Positions 44,701 to 51,107 of a DNA stretch of 64,000 nucleotides are shown here, piece after piece; position 1 is the stretch's first letter, and every line of letters starts with the position of its first letter. Source of the stretch: Phoronis australis (lineage: Eukaryota > Phoronida > Phoronidae). A program made the position numbers and the translations under genes. Location of the stretch: NCBI GenBank assembly GCA_002633005.1, contig NMRA01000579.1, positions 81,772 to 145,771 of the forward strand, given 5' to 3'. Below the pieces are notes generated by a model, which saw only the letters and a program-made list of their open reading frames with translations, did not search any database and was not told the DNA's origin.

Positions 44701-46873
44701 GAGTAGTTCCGATGCGCGTCTGTCGTCCCACAGATCATCATCGCTTACCAAAAATGCACGAAACAAACACCATAGGATGATACAGAGATCCGTTTCATAT
44801 GACCCTACTGTCACCAATGGTGCTGGTCGAAGTCCATATATTACTTCTCCATTGATATTTGGGCACAATCGAGGTTACGGACCAAACAACAACAAAAACA
44901 CCATCATCCACAACAACAACAACAAAAACAACATCAGCAACAACAACAACAAATATCGACTTCACAACGGATGTTTCACTCCTCTCTCTGCACAAGCCAA
45001 TCACCGATCGGACTTGGATATCTATTCTCTTCAAAATTGTGTGCCATACGGACCTTTGACCCGAGCCTCGATCTCTGGTCATGAGGTTGTGACCTCATCA
45101 ACGAAGAAGCCAAGTCGTCAGAGCTCGTTCTCGGGATTTAGCAGTGCCAGGGCATGGATCCATGACCGGCCGCCCACATACATCCAGAGCAAAAAGTTGA
45201 CTGGTCCAGTGAGCAGTTACAAGGTTATCAGTACACTGCCCAATGTCACTACGGTGAGTACACTAGAGATATGAGTGTGGTATGAGGTGATGTAGGCCAA
45301 GAGAGAGCAATGTTGCTCAAGGCTCATATGTCTGGACCTGATAGGCCTGAGAGATCAGTCTACATTTGTTTCCTTATACGACCACTGACCTTTTCGTCTC
45401 TTATTAAATTTGCATGTTTTTGTCTTCTTTGATAAACTACTTTGTTCACAAGGTCAGGGTTTATGGCGTCTGTTGTCTGTGATTGGTCAGATTACCAATA
45501 GCGCCATCTGGCAGCATGAATGAAAAGGGATATTGCATGGCTAACTGCTCCACATCACCTCATAAAGGAAGTTGTCATACAGCATTTTAGCCAATCAGAG
45601 GAGAGCTGAATCAGTGGTTGTGTAAATGTTACCGTGTGCTGGCCGTCTTTTCTTCATCTTCCAGTCAATGTCCAGAATATCGTATATTTGGCATTTGTTC
45701 ACGTGGAGTGGATTAAAATGAACTATGTTGCATCTTGTTAGTGAGTTGCATTGTAACTTTTGATGCTAGTGGCTTAGTTTTGTTGTTGATTTGTTGATGT
45801 GTAAACGTGATGGCAGAGTGCACATTCTTAATGCCCCATGCAGCGCAATCTAAGGTTCATGTTTTTTGTAGAAGCCATTGTTTCGGTTTTTTTTACGGTC
45901 AGTTAGCGTTCTTTTTAAGTATAGTGCAATCCGAAAGTATTCAGACAAAATGGCTCAGAATTCCCCTTCACGACGGCTGGGTGGAAGCCAAATTCACAAT
46001 TCACAATAGTCTCCCCTGATGACTGAGAGTTAAGGGGAATTAACTGGTTGAATGAATAAATGAACATCTTTATTGCGGACTTTACAGTTTTCCGTATAGA
46101 GAACAATTATTATTTTTCCATTATCAAGAAAACAGCATTTTGTCAGATTCCTTTTGTCTTGCACTGATAAAGGCATGGACTGAATGGAGTTCACCGAATG
46201 ATAATGACCAATGACAAATTTAAACTTATTCCAGTTTGAAGTATGCGATTTTGGCTTGACCCAACTTAAGCTGCATGAGACATTAAGAATAAATAACCCA
46301 CTTTAGATACAACATTGTGGTTTAACTCGTGTTGTTTTCATTTCCCCGTTCACGAAATTCATGCTTTGCATATCATTACGTGTTATTTTACAGGTATCCT
46401 CTGTCGCAATACCTGAGATCACAGTCAGTTCACCATCGCCATGCGTTAAACAGAATTCTTGTTTAGTTCAGCCTAAAGTGCGACAGGATCTTGAGTGTGT
46501 TTACGAGACAACTGATACCGACGGTCCTCCAGAAGCGAATCTTTCTGCCGACGAAAATGACTTGGAAATCTCGAATATTATGTCGTCTTGTCTTGATTTG
46601 AATGGGTCTGAAATTGTGGCAGAGACTTTTCTTGATGTTCAATCTTGTGCCACACATGAGACATCTGCTGTCATGTCGAAAGATGAAGATAACACTGCGA
46701 TGCCACCGAAGGCCGGCGTCACGTGGAGTAATACGACTTTCTCTTTGAGGGAGCCGTGCACTCTGATAACATCGAACGGAAAATCAGTCAACCGTGACCT
46801 GACTCAGACTGAGCTGCTCTACCTGATGGCTCAAACAGAAAGCAAACACCACGAGATCCTGACGGAGCTTTGA
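2707..46873 (+). CDS. EPB41L4A: Band 4.1-like protein 4A (FERM-domain protein), spliced
   Basis: EPB41L4A proteins are FERM-domain adaptors that link membrane proteins to the cortical cytoskeleton. Common exons, all GT-AG and in frame: 2707-2790, 27580-27684, 28899-28941, 29980-30061, 30489-30586, 31753-31873, 32828-32915, 33507-33595, 34078-34141, 34376-34467, 35305-35376, 35921-36054, 36412-36580, 37809-37931, 38291-38356, 39300-39473, 39852-39911, 40120-40188, 41165-41251, 41621-41689. Residues 1-28 begin [20 protein letters not shown], matching the family's short N-terminus. The F1 lobe follows ([19 protein letters not shown]), then F2 ([55 protein letters not shown]), F3 ([34 protein letters not shown]) and the FERM-adjacent segment to about residue 320. 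The middle is basic and Arg/Ser-rich. A conserved late motif, [18 protein letters not shown], lies at about 555-572 and matches the vertebrate C-terminal region. Two ends are possible (separate entries): 699 residues, close to the human 686, or 1104. The start is chosen by alignment of the N-terminus. Confidence 0.93.
2791..6818. other. Start of the 24.8-kb first coding intron of EPB41L4A
   Basis: The intron starts with the strong donor GTAAGTG at 2791. I see no exon, RNA gene or clear full-length transposon up to the minisatellite at 6819. A match to the CTCF-type core (AGGGGGCGC) lies near 4374-4382, and two adjacent hairpins lie at 6687-6740. Confidence 0.5.
6687..6740. repeat. Two adjacent palindromes
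   Basis: The first is an almost perfect palindrome, TGATAA(A)GTGAAATTTCACTTATCA at about 6685-6709, whose core AAGTGAAATTTCACTT at 6690-6705 is exact. The second is a hairpin with arms GTGTGAG (6718-6724) and CTCACAC (6734-6740) around a nine-base loop. They lie about 80 bp upstream of the minisatellite. Their function is unknown; they may be the remains of an inverted-repeat transposon. Confidence 0.6.
6819..7208. repeat. 49-bp minisatellite, about 8 copies
   Basis: The unit begins CATTATGTGACTGCAATC and ends in AATAGATACTATTG. Copies start at 6819, 6868, 6917, 6966, 7015, 7064, 7113 and 7162. They are nearly identical. The variants seen are TATATG for TATGTG in the first copy, CC for TG at the end of copy 1, ATACG for ATGCG in copies 3 and 7, and a divergent last end (ATACTACTT). 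Such high identity suggests recent expansion or homogenisation and probably length variation between individuals. It lies in the first coding intron of EPB41L4A. Confidence 0.97.
7218..9727. repeat. 2.5-kb direct repeat, copy 1
   Basis: It begins CGACAGAGTCCTAC and ends GATCATACCAGTCT, and is matched almost base for base by 9729-12233. It contains no recognisable gene. Near 8205-8290 (minus sense) the string GAACCTGAGTTCGATGCCC resembles a tRNA-type B box, so a degenerate SINE may be included. The two copies differ by scattered substitutions and a few small indels, for example near 8640-8670 versus 11140-11175. Confidence 0.95.
9729..12233. repeat. 2.5-kb direct repeat, copy 2
   Basis: This is the second copy of the 7218-9727 segment, in the same orientation and separated from it by one ambiguous base (N at 9728). 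The 49-bp minisatellite lies only before copy 1. Unique intron sequence resumes at 12234 (CCAACCAGG). The single N at the exact junction, together with allele-like differences, makes a haplotype-merging assembly error as likely as a true tandem duplication. Confidence 0.95.
13092..13196. repeat. Degenerate 21-bp tandem repeat, 5 units
   Basis: Units start at 13092, 13113, 13134, 13155 and 13176 and follow the pattern TTTTCAAACATGGCKCARGAC with substitutions but no indels. A sixth, weaker unit may precede at 13071. The period is a multiple of three, so one frame reads as a seven-residue repeat, but no splice sites or homology support coding. Confidence 0.8.
13480..13622. mobile_element. Fragment of TACAGTRAA-type MITE
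   Basis: The segment shares with 23308-23451 and 50653-50772 the order GTCTGATATTT(A/G)AGA, then GAATTTC(A/C)GTGTCCCAAATTT, then CACTGGAGAATATTTACTGTA at the end. The last block is the terminal repeat of the complete copy at 23073-23451. The other end is missing or too diverged to place. Confidence 0.65.
18870..18964. repeat. Tandem duplication of a 48-bp unit
   Basis: Two adjacent copies begin AAGTGTTGTTGTGAAAACC at 18870 and 18918 and continue through TTTTTGAAATTCAAGAT to GCAGCCAGT. They differ at one site (ATAGCAG versus ATGGCAG) before diverging. This is a small recent intronic duplication. Confidence 0.9.
22545..22734. mobile_element. 190-bp foldback / MITE-like element
   Basis: The two ends are long imperfect inverted repeats. 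The left arm (from 22545) reads TACGCCTTATTCACGCTG, then CGCCATTTTAAAAGTGAGCC and TTTTTAGG. The right arm ends with CCTAAAAAAGGCTCAC, then AAAATGGCGTGAATAAGGCG and TA at 22732. The centre is about 80 bp with several CGCG/GCG steps. No coding capacity. The long arms and short length fit a non-autonomous DNA transposon of the foldback type. Confidence 0.8.
22735..27579. other. End of EPB41L4A first coding intron
   Basis: Apart from the element at 23073-23451, I see no gene or RNA in this stretch. It ends with the acceptor CTACTTTTCAG at 27579. Short open frames, including one at about 25574-25945 on the minus strand, show no family resemblance that I recognise. Confidence 0.5.
23073..23451. mobile_element. 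TACAGTRAA-type MITE, near-complete copy
   Basis: Left terminus TACAGTAAATATTTTCCGG then TTTGAGACA. The right terminus, read on the opposite strand, is TACAGTGAAAATTCTCCAG then TTTGGGACA. The two therefore match as terminal inverted repeats of about 28 bp bounded by TA. The internal sequence is noncoding. Partial relatives lie at 13480-13622 and 50653-50772. The TA boundaries suggest a Tc1/mariner-related non-autonomous element. Confidence 0.75.
27770..27988. mobile_element. CAGTGCAAG-type Tc1/mariner-like MITE (5' end unclear)
   Basis: The right end, ATACTTTTGGCTTGTACTG followed by TA at 27989, equals the termini of the copies at 32232 and 36612. Internal blocks are shared: TTCTTGGTCATAAAGGAATA, GATGAATTCGGC and GGGGAATTCC. 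The left terminus is not recognisable, so the start is approximate. It lies in an EPB41L4A intron. Confidence 0.7.
32232..32494. mobile_element. CAGTGCAAG-type Tc1/mariner-like MITE, complete
   Basis: Left end TA-CAGTGCAAGACAAAAGTA; right end TACTTTTGGCTTGTACTG-TA. The two ends are inverted repeats (CAGT[GA]CAAG[AC]CAAAAGTA), and a TA flanks each side, as expected for a Tc1/mariner target-site duplication. About 263 bp, noncoding, in the intron between exons ending at 31873 and starting at 32828. Confidence 0.85.
36612..36870. mobile_element. CAGTGCAAG-type Tc1/mariner-like MITE
   Basis: Left end TA-CAATGCATGGCAAAAGTTA; right end ACTTTTGGCTTGTACTG-TG. Internal blocks TTCTCAGTCATTCGGAATAA, GTGAATTTGGG and GAATTCCGGGTCATTT match the copies at 27770 and 32232. 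One flanking TA has mutated. It begins only 31 bp after the donor of the exon ending at 36580. Confidence 0.8.
38628..38851. mobile_element. hAT-like MITE, copy 1
   Basis: Termini CAGGGCTTGGAAT and ATTCCAAGCCCTG are perfect 13-bp inverted repeats, 224 bp apart. The interior matches 48454-48675 in the opposite orientation (TCCTCTTACTTGATTTCCAG, TTACACAAGCC, TTCACCTGGAAAAT-type blocks). CAGGG termini are typical of hAT elements. An exact 8-bp target-site duplication is not obvious: GTTGTA occurs on both sides but out of register. Confidence 0.85.
40672..41432. repeat. Pair of related intron segments flanking one exon
   Basis: About 85 bp at 40672-40757 (ATTCAGGATGATTTTGATGG ... AAAGTTGGTAGAATTTC) resembles 41347-41432 (ATTCAGAATGATTTTATTGG ... 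AAAGCTGGTAGAATTTT) in the same orientation. The segments lie on opposite sides of the exon at 41165-41251. They may be two copies of a dispersed repeat or relics of a local duplication. No exon copy accompanies them. Confidence 0.5.
42610..43825 (+). CDS. EPB41L4A: EPB41L4A short C-terminus: 172-bp exon plus terminal exon
   Basis: Exon 42610-42781 (acceptor TTATTCCAG, donor AAG/GTAATG) joins the preceding exon in frame (AA+C, Asn) and codes for about 57 residues, including [13 protein letters not shown], which resembles the human C-terminal HTAKTIKTIQ region. Its length of 172 is not a multiple of three. When it is included, the next exon at 43787 is read as [12 protein letters not shown] and stops at TAA 43823-43825. 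The product is 699 residues, near the family's usual length. This is probably the ancestral form. Whether both forms are made cannot be seen from DNA. Confidence 0.75.
43787..46873 (+). CDS. EPB41L4A: EPB41L4A long C-terminal exons (alternative reading frame)
   Basis: Three exons with good splice sites: 43787-43843 (acceptor TTCCAG, donor ATG/GTAAGT), 44365-45253 (acceptor TTTGTAG, donor ACG/GTGAGT) and 46394-46873, ending in TGA. If the 172-bp exon is skipped, exon 41621-41689 (ending AA) joins 43787 as AA+A, Lys, and the frame stays open to give about 1104 residues. The 889-bp exon adds about 297 residues. They are basic and Ser-rich, with repeated R-S-V/I-S sites at 706, 740 and 790, a duplicated block of about 36 residues and an Asn/Lys run coded by AAC/CAA repeats near 44885-44955. 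The last exon is acidic and ends in HEILTEL. Alternatively, ATG 43790 (ACCATGTCA context) could start a separate small gene in the same frame. The uninterrupted 296-codon exon, with splice phases that match both neighbours, argues for real coding. Confidence 0.7.
45922..46166. mobile_element. CAGTGCAAG-type MITE in last EPB41L4A intron
   Basis: Left end TA-TAGTGCAATCCGAAAGTA then TTCAGACAAAAT. Right end ATTTTGTCAGATTC then CTTTTGTCTTGCACTG. The inverted termini match the family consensus, and the internal GAATTCCCCTTCACGACGGC block is the reverse-complement counterpart of sequence in the other copies. About 245 bp, noncoding. Confidence 0.75.
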
Positions 46874-47695
46874 AACGTTTGTCAAGCAAATGCTATAAGA
46901 GATGCTTTCTATGAACAAATAATGTGTAGAAGTTCAGAATCATTCTTAAGTTTTCAGAATGTGCGGATATCCAGCTGCTTTGTTATAGATAAGGTTTACG
47001 ACCAAACGTTTTTGCATTACGGTGTAATCCATGTGAGTTGTCACTGGGATCGAAGGATTATTATTATTATTACTGTTCAGTCATTTTGTACTGTCATTGG
47101 ATAAGGTGGTAGTTTGCAAACCAAAGGTTGATAAATTCCTTTTAATTGAAAATGGCCAAAATTTTGAAGCACGTTCTGGGTTATTTTCATATGATGTGTT
47201 ATTTTTGTCTCGTTTCCTTCAGGATTTTCATCATAACTTTGATGAAAACCGACAACTTTCGACAAAATTTGTCTTCTTTTGTGAAACTACTGTACCTTCT
47301 ACTGACCGAATGTATCAAGCAAGCTAGATGCAAATGCTTGAATACCCTCTTAAGTTCCCCGACCCTGTACAGCTGCGTACTGTTCAACAGTCATGCTCAT
47401 GGGTCCGACGCAAACTTGGGAGTCCCACTGCAGGGCATTTCAACTACGTGGTGTTTGGGGAGACCATTCGCAGTGAGGAGCAAAGATATTCTCTTCCTCC
47501 CCAGTTGTATCGCTATCATGTTTGGTCTGTGAATCAGTGTTGTGTTGGCAGTCTCAAATACAGCAAAAGTGCGTGCCTGTGTTATTCCCATGTTGTTTTC
47601 ACTGTACAGCGGTTTTCAAAATGAACTAGCTTCTTGGACAGGACTCTGCCAAACACTATAATCTGTGGCAGTTAAGTTGAAATTTTGTCACCAAC

Positions 47696-47701
47696 AATAA
47701 A
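47696..47701 (+). terminator. Possible polyadenylation signal of EPB41L4A
   Basis: AATAAA lies 823 bp after the long-isoform stop codon and is the first clear AATAAA hexamer I see downstream. A T/GT-rich stretch (TTTAATGTGACTTTATTG) follows within about 50 bp. The assignment is by position only. Confidence 0.4.
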
Positions 47702-48453
47702 ATGTCAATTTTGTTGAAAACTCTAGTCAGAGTTTAATGTGACTTTATTGCTGCTCATTTGTTTGTTTACATGCTGTCATGATTTTGACAAAGTACACGG
47801 AGCAACACCTGTGGGGATTTTGTTGAGATTTAGCCAGAATTAAATCGTGTTATAGTGGAAAAGGAATGGATGTTTAGTCAGTTATGTTTGCCAAAACTTG
47901 TTGAATTTCGATGTTGCCCAGTTTGTTTTGAAAACAATTCTGTACATGCATATTGTTTTGGTATAACAATAATTAAACCTCCAATTGTTTTGAAAGTCAA
48001 TTTCCAAAAGATATCTACAGTATATGTGAAAATTAATTGAGTATAAAATGATGAGGAATTACATGTCGTCCACGACAGGAATGACAACAGAATGTTCACA
48101 TGGTGGCAACCATCGTAGTTAGGATTTTGTTGGCATGAACCGTCATAACCTATTATTTTCGTTGTTGGTGACATTGACTGACATGATGTGGACGGCTGTA
48201 TTTCGTGCACAGGTCTGGTGGAAAAGCTCAAAATGTGCTTTTTTAAATTTCTGAGCATTTGTTTTTATTGCCGCCTTCCAAAGCAATTTCTGTACTAGTG
48301 AGCATGTGCGGATATGCAAGTTTGCCTGGGAGCACTTCTGAGTCGAATGTTTTGGCTAAATTAGATCATGGCTGGTGTTAAATTCTACTGGTCTGGGAGT
48401 GAAATGCCTTGTTTTATGTTAATCAGTTATTGTTTACTCAATACACTAAATTA

Positions 48454-48675
48454 CAGGGATTGGAATAACCAATGACAAAAATAAAGATGAAAATTTTCCA
48501 GGTGATGTCCTATTGTTCCACAAAATAGGCTTTAGTATAAGAAATTCTTTTTGTGTTGTAAAATTTAACTGAAAACGTTTGTGCATGAATAAAGTACAAA
48601 TAATGATAAAAAAGATGAGAAAAGAGGAACTGGAAATCAAATAAGAGGAAATCCTTAGGAAAATTCCAAGCCCTG
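48454..48675. mobile_element. hAT-like MITE, copy 2 (inverted relative to copy 1)
   Basis: Termini CAGGGATTGGAAT and ATTCCAAGCCCTG, 222 bp. The interior is the reverse complement of copy 1 at 38628-38851 with moderate divergence (GAACTGGAAATCAAATAAGA, AATAATGATAAAAAAGATGA). Noncoding. It lies between EPB41L4A and the zinc-finger gene. Confidence 0.85.
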
Positions 48676-49031
48676 AAATAAACAGGTTGTACATCATTAT
48701 ATCGATCGCAGCTATTTTTCAGATAATTGTAAATTTGTATTTTCAAATGGCGACTATGTTTCTACAAATAAATCTTCACTTATTGTTAAGTGAAAGCTGC
48801 GACAGAAATCATGATGCAAGATTAGATATCCGTCTTGAGAAATTCAACACAATGGTCTAGTTTACCATACTTTGTGCTGAGTAGAGTGGGAGACTTGAAG
48901 AAGCAATGGGGGCTGATCACATGGGAACAGTGACTATTAACGCCACCTGGCTGTACTACGCGGTACACCTCTGTGGAGACATGTTGAGTTTATGGAGACC
49001 TTTTCACGGTGTAGGTGAAGTGAGCCCTCGT

Positions 49032-49044
49032 CCACTAGAGGGCA
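49032..49044 (+). promoter_or_regulatory. CTCF-type binding motif
   Basis: CCACTAGAGGGCA fits the CTCF core CCASYAGRKGGCR at all 13 positions. It lies in the intergenic space between two convergent genes, a usual place for insulators. The match is visible in sequence; binding is inferred, since CTCF is conserved across bilaterians but its exact preference in this species is not known. Confidence 0.45.
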
Positions 49045-50010
49045 GTAGATATCGGCCCCTCGCGATCAGTCGCCATGTTGATACATTTAAGTCTCTCATT
49101 TACCGTTCAAATTATTGTTGTACAATATGTATAATTGTAAATGTGCTATGTTTCATTTGATATTTGGTCATACATTAAACCATCACATATCATTTTTGAG
49201 CTTACGTCAGTATTTAGTATTTATAATAAAATATAAATTTAGGCGGGGTGTTGATTTTGTGACTGTTGGCAAAACATTTTAACACCTTCATTGTAAACAG
49301 TCGACTTCTCAGTTTTGGGTGCCATTTTAGCTAACTAAAATTTCTAGAAATTCAAAAGAGAAAATTTTCCAGAATTTGTCATTTTCCAATGTTCCCTAGA
49401 TTGCTGAAAATGGCCAGATAATTTCGACAAATGCCCGACAAACTGCATACAGTTTTGTTTAGAAATTGAATTTCACTCTTTCTCCGGATTACTCATTCCA
49501 AAAACTGAAAACTAATTAAAGGCTTGACGTGGGTTGTATCAGGACAGGCGATGAAAAATGGGGGAGGGGGATAAAAAGTGGAAAATAATGCGACGACATG
49601 CTCGTCTCATGCAGCCACAGCATATTCGCGTTTCCTTTCTAGTTACAAGTTCAAAGATGTGACACTTGGCATGCAGAATGGCTTGATTAACACTTGACAA
49701 AACAGCAAAGGATTTGGTGAAAACATTTACTGAACAAAGTAACAAACATAACATATATTACAAACTTATAACTTAAAATGGCAATGGAATGTTGTATAAT
49801 TTTACAATGCGAGGGTTCTGTTTAAAGAAAAGTGACAAGACTTGAATAAGAAATTTGGTCTTGCGCCCCACACATTTCTGAAAATAATCTTCACTTGAGC
49901 TAAAGTGCAGCCTGAAAATATACACATAAATGCTATTTACCAAGACAAGTTGTATATTATAAAATTAATTATAAAATTATTTTAGAGCGATACTCTTATC
50001 ATTACTTGAA

Positions 50011-50016
50011 TTTATT
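50011..50016 (-). terminator. Possible polyadenylation signal of the zinc-finger gene
   Basis: TTTATT on the plus strand reads AATAAA on the minus strand, about 1.1 kb after the zinc-finger stop codon. It would place the MITE fragment at 50653-50772 inside the 3' UTR. Positional inference only. Confidence 0.3.
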
Positions 50017-50652
50017 CATAAATACTGTGGAATGGGAACACAAGACCAAATTTCTGTCTTAAGTCACTTTTCATTAAACAGACTCCGGGTATAACAATTC
50101 AAGAATGGCACGTCAACTATACTCACACCTCCAGATGGTCGGCAATCAGCAGCAACTGATTCCTACTAAATTCCAACGCAGAAATAATACATGGTAGGAG
50201 TAGACATTAAATGAAGAAGACAGTCTTAAAAATAGCTTGTACCTTTTTCATGCCAGGCGTGTTAAAAAGCATGGATGACGTGCTCAAATCTAGATTTAAA
50301 AATTACCAGTAGTAAGTGTAGTGCACATGTACTAAACATCGTGGAGGAAATGACGAGTTCGTTGACGTGCTTAGTTGACTGGTGAATTACTGTAATGATG
50401 CTCCGGTGTGAGACGGTGAAAAATTCATAATCTCTGCTCAAGCTTGGAGTTTGCACAACATTTTAGAAATGGACAAGTCACCGTCCTCGCCCCAATTCAC
50501 AAATAACAAAAAACATAAAGATTACCCGTGAATGAAATTTTGGGATTAATGTACTACGGGTTTCAATTTTGCGGCTATACTTTGTAACTACCAATCAGAC
50601 GCATCGCCCAGACAAGTTTGTGTATCAAGTCCCTGGCTTGTTGAATAAATGT

Positions 50653-50772
50653 AGCGTCTGATATTTGAGAGGTATGATGAACAGCAAAATTGCACATATG
50701 TCCAGAATCACTTTTAACTTGAATTTCGGTATCCCAAATTTTACACTGCCCGAACTGGAGAATTTTACTGTA
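50653..50772. mobile_element. Fragment of TACAGTRAA-type MITE
   Basis: It shares GCGTCTGATATTTGAGAGG, GAATTTCGGTATCCCAAATT and the terminal GGAGAATTTTACTGTA with the copies at 13480-13622 and 23308-23451. The opposite terminus is not visible. It may be transcribed as part of the zinc-finger 3' UTR. Confidence 0.65.
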
Positions 50773-51107
50773 ATATCTAACTCAGTCACAATAGACCATA
50801 ACATCTGAGTGACCTGTGGCCGTAGAGACAAAGCATCCTATCATTAGACTTCAAGGTATGACATGGCCAAGTCAAACGACTTGATTTTTGACTATAAATC
50901 TCCTCCACTATGAGACTAGTAGCTGAAAGAATCAGCCAAGTAAGAACCAATCATATGCTGACCTGGTTAATCAACAGGACAGAAAGGAAACAGATCTTGA
51001 CCTACGTAGTAAGCAAGATTTAAACACTTAGTATTGTGACCAAAGCGATCCTTTCTCAAACACCGTTAACTGCTCAGTGTTCGCCATCAATGTAAAACAT
51101 CGTTGCC

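Larger units (their letters stand above)
46874..51107. other. Convergent 3' region between EPB41L4A and the zinc-finger gene
   Basis: The stretch holds the probable EPB41L4A 3' UTR, the hAT-like MITE at 48454-48675, a CTCF-type motif at 49032-49044, a minus-strand AATAAA at 50011-50016 that could end the zinc-finger transcript, and a MITE fragment at 50653-50772. Short open frames here have no recognised homology. No RNA gene seen. Confidence 0.5.

Noticed and set aside
44632-45082. Minus-strand frames with Val-rich runs over the EPB41L4A 889-bp exon
   Set aside because: They are antisense of the AAC/CAA repeat and the Ser-rich coding sequence.
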